Of a stretch of 64,000 nt of DNA, positions 34,053-41,723 are shown piece by piece. How positions within the stretch are numbered: position 1 is the first letter of the stretch; every line of letters starts with the position of its first letter. The translations under genes and the position numbers were made by a program. The stretch is from Collinsella sp. (GTDB taxonomy: Bacteria; Actinomycetota; Coriobacteriia; Coriobacteriales; Coriobacteriaceae): assembly GCA_018380195.1 (NCBI GenBank), contig JAGZUC010000002.1, positions 73,022-137,021 on the forward strand. The letters run 5' to 3'. The notes under the pieces were generated by a model. The model searched no databases. It was given only the letters and a program-made list of their open reading frames with translations, and was not told the DNA's origin.

Positions 34053-34196
34053 CTATTGTCCCACATGCGACATGGCCCACAGCATCGCAATGCAAAGCAC
34101 CGCCATCAATCCCGTGCACACGGCAGCGATCACAGAATCACCCATGCGCCTTCCCAACGACCGCGGCTCATGCACTTGCCCTGCTCCGTACATCAT
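34053..34196 (-). CDS. Predicted 47-residue membrane peptide
   Basis: The reading frame starts with two Met codons (34196 and 34193) preceded by AAGGAGG (34207-34201), giving 4- or 7-base spacing. It runs to TAG 34053. The product has a charged N-terminal part (MMYGAGQVHEPRSLGRRMGD) and one hydrophobic span (VIAAVCTGLMAVLCIAMLWAM), so a single-pass membrane peptide is likely. It sits upstream of rsmJ. No homologue is recognised. The strong ribosome binding site is the main support. Confidence 0.5.
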   Translation of the reverse strand: MMYGAGQVHEPRSLGRRMGDSVIAAVCTGLMAVLCIAMLWAMSHVGQ

Positions 34197-34428
34197 GGCT
34201 CCTCCTTCGGTCCAGCTCTTACCATGGACCCATCATCGCAGCGCCGCGCATACGCTGCCATCGATTTGACTTACGCCCAGCTTTCCTTTTTGAAAGGTTG
34301 GGTTTGGCTGCGCGGGCTCAATGCGCTTTCAAACGCATGCATCGCCGCGTTGAACTACAATGTGCTTCACCATATGTGCAGTACATTGGGTGCGCCAAGT
34401 TGGCGTACTCGTATCGAAAGGACCAGCC

Positions 34429-34830
34429 ATGAGCTTCACTCGCAAGACTCTCAAAATCCTTGCTCTCATCTACTTTGTTTTGGGCATCGCCAGCCTCGTC
34501 ACCGCCGGCGTCGGCATCGCCACGGGCGGTCTCGATTCCACGTACGGTTCGTACGCCACGCTCGCAGCGGTCGTGCTTATCGCCAAGGGTCTCGTCGACC
34601 TTGCCGCAGGCGTCGCCGGTATCAAGGGCGCCAACAAGCCTTCACAGGTGGACGGCGCGTTTAAGCTCGGTATTGTTGCCGCGGTCGCCACGCTTGCCCA
34701 AGCGGTGCTCACGCTTCCCGCGTTTGGCGGCGACGCCATCAACTTTGGCGCCTTTGTCATCGTGGTGTACGACCTGTTCTTTGTTCAGCAGGCACACGCC
34801 GTTAAGGCCGAGAACAAGGACCGCCTATAA
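34429..34830 (+). CDS. Small multi-span membrane protein of unknown function
   Basis: The 133-residue protein has about four hydrophobic segments: residues around LALIYFVLGIASLVTAGVGI, YATLAAVVLIAKGLVDLAAG, the region of IVAAVATLAQAVLTL, and FGAFVIVVYDLFFVQQA. No charged catalytic residues are seen. AAAGGA lies before ATG 34429. A possible promoter is TTGAAC-N17-TATGTG at 34350-34378. The region 34197-34428 upstream holds nothing else recognisable. Function unknown. Confidence 0.75.
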   Translation: MSFTRKTLKILALIYFVLGIASLVTAGVGIATGGLDSTYGSYATLAAVVLIAKGLVDLAAGVAGIKGANKPSQVDGAFKLGIVAAVATLAQAVLTLPAFGGDAINFGAFVIVVYDLFFVQQAHAVKAENKDRL

Positions 34831-34867
34831 GCGCTCGCTTCTCATAACCTCTGCAGCCAAGCAACTA

Positions 34868-34904
34868 AAAAGGGCCGATCGCGCATCTCCGCGGTCGGCC
34901 CTTT
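34868..34904 (+). terminator. Intrinsic terminator
   Basis: AAAGGGCCGA (34869-34878) pairs with TCGGCCCTTT (34895-34904), with an inner GCG/CGC stem. It follows the small membrane protein gene. Confidence 0.8.
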
Positions 34905-34921
34905 GCGTTTGCCCAGATAAA

Positions 34922-34956
34922 ACCTACCAAAATAAACCTGTCCCTTTTTGGCAGGT
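34922..34956. repeat. 35-bp palindromic repeat, family B copy 2
   Basis: Matches 18892-18926 except for one G-to-A change in the left arm (ACCTACCAAAA). It ends 2 bp before the stop codon of the rlmA-like gene. Confidence 0.75.
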
Positions 34957-34958
34957 TG

Positions 34959-35774
34959 TTAGCCGTGGCGGTACTCGGCGATGATGAAGTCGATGTCAGT
35001 CTGAAGGGTATCGAGGTTTGCCAAGCGCTCTTTGTCGGCGGGGCGCGTGCGGTAGTAGTACGGCGTCATCTGGAACACCGCCTCGATGTCGGCCTGGGTC
35101 TGAAGTGTAATATTCGCAGACACCCGCTGCGTTCCGACCAACTCGAGCTCGGTGGTCTTCGGCAGCTTCTCATCGTTAAGGTACGGCGTGTCGTAGAGTA
35201 CCTCCTTGAGCCCAAAGAGGTGACGAGCACCCGGCACCACGGTGTAGAGCGAACCCTCCGGCGCCAGCACGCGGGCAAACTCGCGTTCGTTAAAGGGGGC
35301 AAAGAGCTCGGTCACCATATCGAAGGCGCCATCGGCCACGGGGATGTCCTTCATGTTGGCCACGAAGTAGGTCGCATCGCCGCGCTTGGCGGCCAGGCGC
35401 ACCATCTCCTTGCCCAGGTCAAAACCGTAAGCATCTACGCCCGGCGCCGCGCCCATGGCACTGGTGTAATAGCCCTCGCCACAGCAAATATCGAGCAGCG
35501 TCATGGGGCCGTTCGCAGACGTGGCGCGCCCAGACACCTGCTTGCGCACCAGCTCGACCATCGCATCGCGCAACGGCGCGTAGTATCCACGGTTCAAAAA
35601 GTCACGACGGCTGCGCGCCTGCGACTTGGGATCGCCCATGGAGTCGCCGCTCTTGGACGAGCGCAGTAGATATAGATAACCCTCGCGCGCACGGTCAAAC
35701 CGGTGTCCGCCCGCACATGCGGCCCCACGCTCATCGTCCACCAACGGCTCATGGCAAACGGGACACAACAACAT
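34959..35774 (-). CDS. 23S rRNA (guanine-N1)-methyltransferase, RlmA family
   Basis: This 271-residue protein has the RlmA N-terminal zinc finger (Cys4, Cys7, Cys20, His24) and the GDSMGDPKSQARSRRDFLNRGYY linker typical of RlmA. A SAM-binding domain follows (LLDICCGEGYYTSAM, YGFDLGKEMVRLA). Members methylate G745 or G748 of 23S rRNA; members of the RlmA(II) branch confer macrolide-related effects. Which branch applies is unresolved. AAGGAG lies 5 bases before ATG 35774. Confidence 0.88.
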   Translation of the reverse strand: MLLCPVCHEPLVDDERGAACAGGHRFDRAREGYLYLLRSSKSGDSMGDPKSQARSRRDFLNRGYYAPLRDAMVELVRKQVSGRATSANGPMTLLDICCGEGYYTSAMGAAPGVDAYGFDLGKEMVRLAAKRGDATYFVANMKDIPVADGAFDMVTELFAPFNEREFARVLAPEGSLYTVVPGARHLFGLKEVLYDTPYLNDEKLPKTTELELVGTQRVSANITLQTQADIEAVFQMTPYYYRTRPADKERLANLDTLQTDIDFIIAEYRHG

Positions 35775-35830
35775 GGCAACTCCTTAGCGCGAACAACACA
35801 ACGCCCACCATTGTCTCACGCCTTCCCCAC

Positions 35831-35888
35831 CTAGTCATTGGGGACGTTTTTGAATGACTAGTCGTTTAAGAACGTCCCCAATGACTAG
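35831..35888. repeat. 58-bp palindrome, family C copy 1
   Basis: Perfect 18-bp arms (CTAGTCATTGGGGACGTT at 35831-35848, complement at 35871-35888) enclose a centre with GACTAGTC. A relative with a nearly identical centre (AATGACTAGTCGTT) and GGGGACGTT arms lies at 58283-58338. Confidence 0.85.
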
Positions 35889-35952
35889 TCGATTAGGAGT
35901 ATCATCATCTGCGCAAATAAGCACGAAAGAGCATATTAGAGATTGAGAGCGT

Positions 35953-37335
35953 ATGGCTGATACCGTATCTAAGCACATTGACATGACCACCGGCTCGCTG
36001 TGGCGCAATATTCCCCTGTTCGCCTTCCCCGTGGCCGCCACGAGCATCTTGGAGCAGCTGTCAAACCTCATCGCCACGGTCATCATCGGTAACTTCTCGG
36101 GCGACCAGGGAACCCTCGCCATGGCGGCGGTCGGCTCCAATGTTCCGCTTACCAGTCTTATGCTCAACCTGTTTATTGGCATGTCGCTTGGCTCCAACGT
36201 GGTCATCGCCAACGCTATCGGCCGCAACGATCAGAACATGGTCAAACGCGCCGTCCATACCTCGATTTTAATGGCGCTCGTGGGCTTTGTCGTCATCGCA
36301 CTGGGCGAGATCTTTGCCGAGCCCATGCTCGCCGCGCTCAACGTTCCCGCCGAGACCATGCCGCTCGCTTCGCTCTACCTGCGCGTCTTTTTGCTGAGCA
36401 TGCCCTCGATCTTGCTCTACAACTTTGAGGCCGCGATCTTCCGCTCCGTCGGCATCACCCGCATGCCGCTGCAGGCGCTTGCCGTGTCCACCGTCCTCAA
36501 CATTGGCCTGGATCTCATCTTTGTCCCCGTACTCCACTGGGGCGTCGCGGGCGTCGCCATCGCCACCGCCATCGCCTACACCGTCAGTGCCGCTACACTC
36601 TTTATCCGCCTGCTCAAGACCGACTCCGTCGTCCGCGTCACCCTACGCGACCTGGCTATCGACCCCGTCGCCCTCAAGCGCATCGTCAAGATCGGCCTGC
36701 CCGCCGGCATCCAAAGCGCCGTCTTTGCCGTCGCCAACATCATCATCCAGTCTGCCATCAACAGCCTGGGCACCGAAGTCATGGCGGCATCGAGCGCCGC
36801 CATGAGTCTAGAGTATGTGTGCTACAACCTGCTCAACAGCTTTAGCCAGGCTTGCACCACCTTTGTGGGACAAAACCACGGTGCCCGCCAGATCGACCGC
36901 TGCACCAAAACGCTCAAGGTCTGCCTGGTCGAAGGTGGTATCGTCGCGCTCACCACAATTATCGTTATTGTCGGCTTGGGGCGCGAGATCCTATCGCTGT
37001 TCAACAGCGATCCCAATATCGTCTCGATCGGCTATATCCGCGTGTGCTCGATCTTCCCGGCGTACGCCTTTAGCATGTTCTACGAAAACATGTCAGGCTA
37101 CCTGCGCGGCTTTGGTATCTCGCTCACGCCCGCCCTCATCACCATGATCTGCGTCTGTGGCATCCGCTTCTATTGGGTGTTCTGCGTGTTCCCGCACTTC
37201 CGCACCTTTGCGAACATCATGATGGTCTATCCCATCAGCCTGGGCACCACGGCGTTCTTTATGGTCGTGGCGGTACTACTCTGCCACCCGGCACGCACCT
37301 ATCGCGCCACCCAAGCCAAAGCGACAGCCCGCTAA
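35953..37335 (+). CDS. MATE-family efflux transporter
   Basis: A 460-residue, about 12-span membrane protein of the multidrug and toxin extrusion family. Two homologous halves begin around residues 15 (LWRNIPLFAFPVAATSILEQL) and 240 (KIGLPAGIQSAVFAVANIIIQS). A QACTTFVGQNHGA motif in the second half is characteristic. It exports cationic compounds in exchange for Na+ or H+. The ribosome binding site before ATG 35953 is weak. It lies just downstream of a family C palindrome. Confidence 0.9.
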   Translation: MADTVSKHIDMTTGSLWRNIPLFAFPVAATSILEQLSNLIATVIIGNFSGDQGTLAMAAVGSNVPLTSLMLNLFIGMSLGSNVVIANAIGRNDQNMVKRAVHTSILMALVGFVVIALGEIFAEPMLAALNVPAETMPLASLYLRVFLLSMPSILLYNFEAAIFRSVGITRMPLQALAVSTVLNIGLDLIFVPVLHWGVAGVAIATAIAYTVSAATLFIRLLKTDSVVRVTLRDLAIDPVALKRIVKIGLPAGIQSAVFAVANIIIQSAINSLGTEVMAASSAAMSLEYVCYNLLNSFSQACTTFVGQNHGARQIDRCTKTLKVCLVEGGIVALTTIIVIVGLGREILSLFNSDPNIVSIGYIRVCSIFPAYAFSMFYENMSGYLRGFGISLTPALITMICVCGIRFYWVFCVFPHFRTFANIMMVYPISLGTTAFFMVVAVLLCHPARTYRATQAKATAR

Positions 37336-37362
37336 ACACCGCACTCAACGCCACGCCAGTCA

Positions 37363-38229
37363 TTAATTGACAATATGTGAGCTCATATAGTCGATAAAGC
37401 GCCTCGTGGCGATGGGCATGGTGTCCCAGCTGCGCCAGGCGGCCACCACGTCGCGCGAGGGGGCATGCACGATGGGCCGCACACGAATATCGGCTCGCAT
37501 GCCCTCAACGGTACGGCGATACAGCATGCTCACGCCTAGGCCCTCCTCCACCATCGCCATGATGGTGTAGTCGTCGGTCACCTCACTCGTCACGTGCGGC
37601 GACAGCCCGTGCGTTGCGAATGCATCGAGTACCAGACTCTGTTCGCCCTCATCCAGCAGCACAAACGGCTCGGACGCCAGGTCAGCGAGTGTCACCTTTT
37701 CCTTTGCCGTCAGCGGATGCGCGGCCGGCAACAATGCTACCAACTCGTCGTGATAGACGACGCGCTTCTCGAGCCCAGCGGTAAATCCGCGTGCTGTAAA
37801 ACAAAAATCAACCACGCCATCGTGCACCCATTGAGCGTTGCGCGTGTAATCGCCCTGCTTGAGGGTGAAGCGTACGCCCGGGTGCAGCGCACCAAAGTCG
37901 CGGATCACACGCGGCAGCACGGTACGACTCACGTTGGTAAACGTCGCGATGCGAATGTCGGTCGACGAAAGCCCCAGCAGCTCCTGGCGCTTGCCCTCGA
38001 GCTCGGCCTCGGCGGTCACAATCTGGCGCAGGTACGGCAGATATTGTTTACCGTCGCGCGTAAGCGAAACGCCCTGCTTTCCGCGCTCGATAAGCGTGGT
38101 ACCCAGCTCGCGCTCGAGTGCCTTGACGGCTTGGCTCACCGCGCTTTGCGTATAGCCCAGCTCGTCCGCCGCGCCTTTAAGGCTGCCGCGATCGACTACC
38201 ATACAAACAATCTGATACCGCGATGCCAT
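37363..38229 (-). CDS. LysR-family transcriptional regulator
   Basis: The 288-residue regulator has the HTH (RGSLKGAADELGYTQSAVSQ) near the N-terminus and an effector domain containing VTDDYTIMAMVEEGLGVSMLY. That stretch closely matches the LysR protein at 1814-2671. GGAGG precedes ATG 38229. It is divergent from the EamA transporter at 38388, as in the first pair, so it probably regulates that gene. Confidence 0.9.
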   Translation of the reverse strand: MASRYQIVCMVVDRGSLKGAADELGYTQSAVSQAVKALERELGTTLIERGKQGVSLTRDGKQYLPYLRQIVTAEAELEGKRQELLGLSSTDIRIATFTNVSRTVLPRVIRDFGALHPGVRFTLKQGDYTRNAQWVHDGVVDFCFTARGFTAGLEKRVVYHDELVALLPAAHPLTAKEKVTLADLASEPFVLLDEGEQSLVLDAFATHGLSPHVTSEVTDDYTIMAMVEEGLGVSMLYRRTVEGMRADIRVRPIVHAPSRDVVAAWRSWDTMPIATRRFIDYMSSHIVN

Positions 38230-38252
38230 CGTGCCTCCATATCAATGCAGCC

Positions 38253-38266
38253 GCAAAACGTTTTGC
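38253..38266. promoter_or_regulatory. 14-bp perfect palindrome in LysR/EamA intergenic region
   Basis: GCAAAACGTTTTGC lies 24 bp upstream of the LysR start. A second dyad, AGTATTTC...ATCGTACT near 38288-38306, could be a LysR box. Both sit in the 158-bp divergent space. Confidence 0.45.
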
Positions 38267-38387
38267 CAGCGCTTTTCGCACTCACTTTAGTATTTCTTAA
38301 TCGTACTGAAGATACATTCGCTTTACTACATCCAAATCTGGGAGCAGAATCCTTTGTGCGAAACCGTTCTGTAACAAAAGGAGTCCC

Positions 38388-39290
38388 ATGGATCGCAAAA
38401 AAGCAATCGCGCTCTCATTTTCCGTTCCCGTCGCATGGGGCTTTTCGTATCCCCTCATGAAGATCGGTATGGACAGCATGAATGCCACGAGTATCGTCGC
38501 GCTACGCTGCATCATCGCCTTTGTGGCCTGCCTGCTGCTCTTCCACAAGCGCGCGTTCCGTATCAACCGCGACCTTATGGTCCGCGCCGCCATCATCGGC
38601 GCCATTATGGCAACCGAGCTCACCTGCATGTGCCTGGGCTCCAGCCTCACCTCCGCCTCCACTGCCGGCTTTTTGCAGAGCCTGACGGTCGTGATCGTGC
38701 CGTTTGCCAACGCCGCCCTGCTGCGCCGCGCCCCCGAACGCAAAGTGCTTGTCGGCACCGCCATCGTCACCTGCGGCATGCTGCTGCTCTCGGGCGCCGA
38801 CTTTACCAGCCTGAATCCCGGCGCGATCATCATGCTGCTCTCCGCTTTTGTCTATGCCGGCCATATCATTGTGGCGAAGCGCTTTGTCGAAGATGTCAAT
38901 CCGCTTGCTCTGGGTGTTTGGCAGCTGGGCTTTGGCGGCCTGTTCTCTGGCATCGCCGCATTCACCTTTGGCGGCTTCACGCTTCCCGGCACGCCTAACG
39001 AGATCGTCGTTGTCTTCGCGCTCGCACTCATCTGCTCTGCCTACGGCTTTATCACCCAGACGCTCGTGCAGCCCCACGTGCCCGCCGAGACCACCGGCTT
39101 CGCTTTCTCACTCGAGCCGGTCTGCTCTGCCGTCTTCTCCTTCTTCCTGGTCGGCGAGGTCCTAAGCCCCATCGCCTTCTTTGGCGCCGCCCTCATCCTC
39201 ACCGGCGTCATGGTAGCAACCGTCGAGCTTCCGCGCCTCCGCGCACATGGACAGGCTCGCATGGCAGGAGCGCCCGAGCACGTCTCGTAG
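38388..39290 (+). CDS. EamA/DMT-superfamily transporter
   Basis: A 300-residue, about ten-span transporter with two EamA repeats, including SLTSASTAGFLQSLTVVIVP in the first and FSLEPVCSAVFSFFLVGEVL in the second. AAGGAG precedes ATG 38388. It pairs divergently with a LysR gene, like the transporter at 2790, although the two EamA sequences differ substantially. The substrate is unknown. Confidence 0.88.
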   Translation: MDRKKAIALSFSVPVAWGFSYPLMKIGMDSMNATSIVALRCIIAFVACLLLFHKRAFRINRDLMVRAAIIGAIMATELTCMCLGSSLTSASTAGFLQSLTVVIVPFANAALLRRAPERKVLVGTAIVTCGMLLLSGADFTSLNPGAIIMLLSAFVYAGHIIVAKRFVEDVNPLALGVWQLGFGGLFSGIAAFTFGGFTLPGTPNEIVVVFALALICSAYGFITQTLVQPHVPAETTGFAFSLEPVCSAVFSFFLVGEVLSPIAFFGAALILTGVMVATVELPRLRAHGQARMAGAPEHVS

Positions 39291-39378
39291 ACCCCACTCT
39301 TCATACAGCCGCGGCATAAAGGCAACCGGTGCGCCTTTACAATAGATGCCAGCAGAGCATCTGACGTAAAGGAGCCCC

Positions 39379-40104
39379 ATGGACGCCGCGACCCGCGACC
39401 GCAACATAGCAACTTGGTTGGGCGATGCGCCGCAGCCGGTACGTGACACTACGAACCAGCTGCTCGAGCGTATCGCCCTTTTGCGTGCCGAGCAGACCAT
39501 CTACCCGGCACAAGACGACATCCTCAATGCCCTCGCCTACACGCCGGCCGACCAGGTCAAAGTTGTCATCTTGGGTCAGGACCCCTATCACGGACCCAAC
39601 CAGGCAATGGGACTGTCGTTCTCGGTCGCCGCGACGCAAACCAAGTTGCCACCGAGCCTGCGCAACATCTATAAGGAACTCAAAGCCGATCTGGGTTGTC
39701 CCATTCCCGCCACGGGAGATCTAACACCATGGGCACAACAGGGCGTCCTGCTCCTCAACACTACGCTCACCGTGCGCGAGCATGCCGCTAACTCGCACGC
39801 CAAGCTTGGCTGGAACACGCTCACCGACTACATTATCGAACGCTGCTGCCAGCTGCCCCAACCGGTCGTCTTTTTGGCATGGGGCCGCTTTGCCCAGCAG
39901 ATGGTCGAAGGTAAGCTCGTCGCAACTGGTGCGGTCAAGGCAACCGATAAGTTCTGTCTGGCCTCCACGCACCCCTCGCCGCTTTCGGCCAACCGTGCCA
40001 CGGCAGAACTCCCCGCTTTTATAGGGTCGCGCCCCTTCTCGGCAGCCAATCGGCTACTCGAACAGCACGGCTTGACCCCCGTCAACTGGACTTGCCTCGG
40101 CTAA
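39379..40104 (+). CDS. ung: Uracil-DNA glycosylase, family 1
   Basis: The 241-residue Ung removes uracil from DNA as the first step of base excision repair. The catalytic water-activating loop GQDPYHG (66-72, with Asp68) and the minor-groove intercalation loop HPSPLS near residue 200 are both intact, as is the TPWAQQGVLLLNTTLTV core. AAAGGAG precedes ATG 39379. The gene is monocistronic. Confidence 0.95.
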   Translation: MDAATRDRNIATWLGDAPQPVRDTTNQLLERIALLRAEQTIYPAQDDILNALAYTPADQVKVVILGQDPYHGPNQAMGLSFSVAATQTKLPPSLRNIYKELKADLGCPIPATGDLTPWAQQGVLLLNTTLTVREHAANSHAKLGWNTLTDYIIERCCQLPQPVVFLAWGRFAQQMVEGKLVATGAVKATDKFCLASTHPSPLSANRATAELPAFIGSRPFSAANRLLEQHGLTPVNWTCLG

Positions 40105-40121
40105 AAATCGATGCATCAAAA

Positions 40122-40153
40122 ACGCGCCCGACGGCTTTCCATCGGGCGCGCTT
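40122..40153. terminator. Terminator between ung and SDR gene
   Basis: CGCGCCCGA (40123-40131) pairs with TCGGGCGCG (40142-40150), with AAAA before and CTTCC after, between convergent genes. Confidence 0.75.
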
Positions 40154-40154
40154 C

Positions 40155-40835
40155 CTATTCGGGCCAAATAAATTGTGTGCGGCCAGCCTCGCCGCCATCG
40201 ATCAACAGACTCTGCCCGGTCATAAACCGGTTGGTCACGCCCACAAAGTAGATCCACTCGGCGATCTCTTGGGCGGTTGCCCAGCGCTTAAGCGGTGTGA
40301 GCTCCATAATCTGGTTCCACAGGTGCTCGTCTTCCATCACACAACGGTTGAGCGGCGTGATAACGCCGCCCGGGTCCACACTGTTGGCGATGGCCTGCGG
40401 TGCCAGGCGGTTTGCAAGGTTCTTGGTGTAGGCGATAACGCCGCCCTTGCTGGCGGCATAGGCGGGAAACTCCGATCCCGTATGCCCGCTCGCCGACCCC
40501 ACATTGACCACGGATTTAATAGCCGGCGCCGGCTTGGCGGCAAGCCCCTCCCCCACAAAGGCATAGCGCTCGGTCACGTTGATGGTGCCACGCAGGTTGG
40601 CGGCGATGTCGTCGGCCGAATCCTGCGTACCGGCAACGTTCACGATTACCTGGGGTTCAATATCGCCTGGAAACGAGTTAGGCTCGCGTACATCAACGAT
40701 CAGATGGCGGTAGCGCTCGTGTTCGATCGCCGCCGGCAGCAGGTCAAAGCCCACGACCTCGTGGCCCTCGTCCAAAAAGCGCTGCACGCACGCGGCTCCG
40801 ATACCGCCCGAAGCGCCCGTGATCAAAACCCGCAT
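40155..40835 (-). CDS. Short-chain dehydrogenase/reductase
   Basis: A 226-residue SDR with the dinucleotide-binding TGASGGIG (6-13), NVAG in the middle, and the catalytic Ser and YAASK (Tyr-x-x-x-Lys). A C-terminal SLLIDGGEAG matches 3-hydroxysteroid or 3-oxoacyl-ACP-reductase-like SDRs. The closest functional guess is a hydroxysteroid or alcohol dehydrogenase; in a bile-acid-metabolising gut bacterium a hydroxysteroid dehydrogenase is worth testing but is unproven. It begins 9 bp after the queuosine-precursor-type transporter gene, in the same operon. Confidence 0.85.
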   Translation of the reverse strand: MRVLITGASGGIGAACVQRFLDEGHEVVGFDLLPAAIEHERYRHLIVDVREPNSFPGDIEPQVIVNVAGTQDSADDIAANLRGTINVTERYAFVGEGLAAKPAPAIKSVVNVGSASGHTGSEFPAYAASKGGVIAYTKNLANRLAPQAIANSVDPGGVITPLNRCVMEDEHLWNQIMELTPLKRWATAQEIAEWIYFVGVTNRFMTGQSLLIDGGEAGRTQFIWPE

Positions 40836-40844
40836 ACTTGCTCC

Positions 40845-41567
40845 TTAGGCGGTTGCGTGGCGCTCGAGGTACTCGGAGCCCACATTCTCGCGCTCCCAGC
40901 CGCGCACAACCTTGTAGCCCACGGGGCTCAGGAAGACTTCGCACAGCAGCTCGGCGACGGCACCCGTCAGCGAGCACATAAGGACCTGCACCCAGGTCCA
41001 ACCAAAGAACGTGTGGCTCACCACAATGGCAAAGACCAGGTTGTCGATAAACTGGCCAACGCCCGTAGACACATAGGAGCGGAAGGCGAAGCTCGCAAAG
41101 TTATTCTTTTTGAGCATACGGCCGAGCGACTGGTTGAGCGTGGAGTTAACCACGGCAGAAACGAGCATTGCCAGCGAAGAGCCCAACACCACGTACCAGG
41201 TGCCGCCGATGGTGGCGTTAAGGGCGTTGTTGACCTCGATCATGCCCGTGTCGTAGTAAGCGCCCCACATGCCGGGCGTGAGCGAGCACGTCCAAAAGCA
41301 CAGGCTGACAGCGAGGTTGACCAGCAGCGCGAGGATAGAGATTTTAATGGACGCCTTGGCGCCAAAACGCTTGCAGATCATGTCCTGGCACAAAAAAGAA
41401 ACCCAGCTCACCACAAAGCCGCAGTCGAGTGCCAGATACGGCAGGCTGATAAGCTCTTTGTTGGCCAGCAGGTTCATCATGATGACGCTCACGAAAAACA
41501 GCGAAACCGTTGCCGCGGGAATGCTCCGCAGCAGGACCTTGTAGTCCTCCATGACCTTCTTGATCAT
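40845..41567 (-). CDS. VUT-family (YhhQ-like) queuosine precursor transporter
   Basis: A 240-residue membrane protein with about six spans. The family signature includes MMNLLANKEL, FVVSWVSFLCQDMICKRFG, and TGVGQFIDNLVFAIV. E. coli YhhQ imports preQ0 or preQ1 for queuosine in tRNA. AAAGGAG precedes ATG 41567. It has a clear promoter (41653-41681) and an approximately 80-base leader, and is followed by an SDR gene. Confidence 0.85.
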   Translation of the reverse strand: MIKKVMEDYKVLLRSIPAATVSLFFVSVIMMNLLANKELISLPYLALDCGFVVSWVSFLCQDMICKRFGAKASIKISILALLVNLAVSLCFWTCSLTPGMWGAYYDTGMIEVNNALNATIGGTWYVVLGSSLAMLVSAVVNSTLNQSLGRMLKKNNFASFAFRSYVSTGVGQFIDNLVFAIVVSHTFFGWTWVQVLMCSLTGAVAELLCEVFLSPVGYKVVRGWERENVGSEYLERHATA

Positions 41568-41652
41568 TATGTACTCCTTTGGTTTTAGGTTTAACGAGCA
41601 GGATATCGGACCCGAACTGCTCGGACGCCCCGGTCTTGAGACGACGGTGGGT

Positions 41653-41681
41653 ATAATAGCCGCTCACACGGCATAAGGCAA
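41653..41681 (-). promoter_or_regulatory. Sigma70-type promoter of the YhhQ-like gene
   Basis: Minus-strand TTGCCT (41681-41676) and TATTAT (41658-41653) are 17 bp apart. Transcription would start near 41646, giving a leader of about 80 bases. Confidence 0.65.
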
Positions 41682-41687
41682 GCAAAC

Positions 41688-41717
41688 GGCGCGGCAGCCC
41701 CGCAGGGCCACCGCGCC
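41688..41717 (-). terminator. Terminator hairpin of prfC
   Basis: GGCGCGG (41688-41694) pairs with CCGCGCC (41711-41717), and an inner GCCC/GGGC stem extends it, immediately after the prfC stop on the minus strand. Confidence 0.6.
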
Positions 41718-41723
41718 GATGCG

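Noticed and set aside
34197..34428. Plus-strand frame from ATG 34223 through the start of the small membrane protein
   Set aside because: No ribosome binding site; overlaps the supported gene at 34429 out of frame.
40092..41588. 498-codon open frame antisense to the SDR and YhhQ-like genes
   Set aside because: Crosses two supported genes and shows no family motifs.
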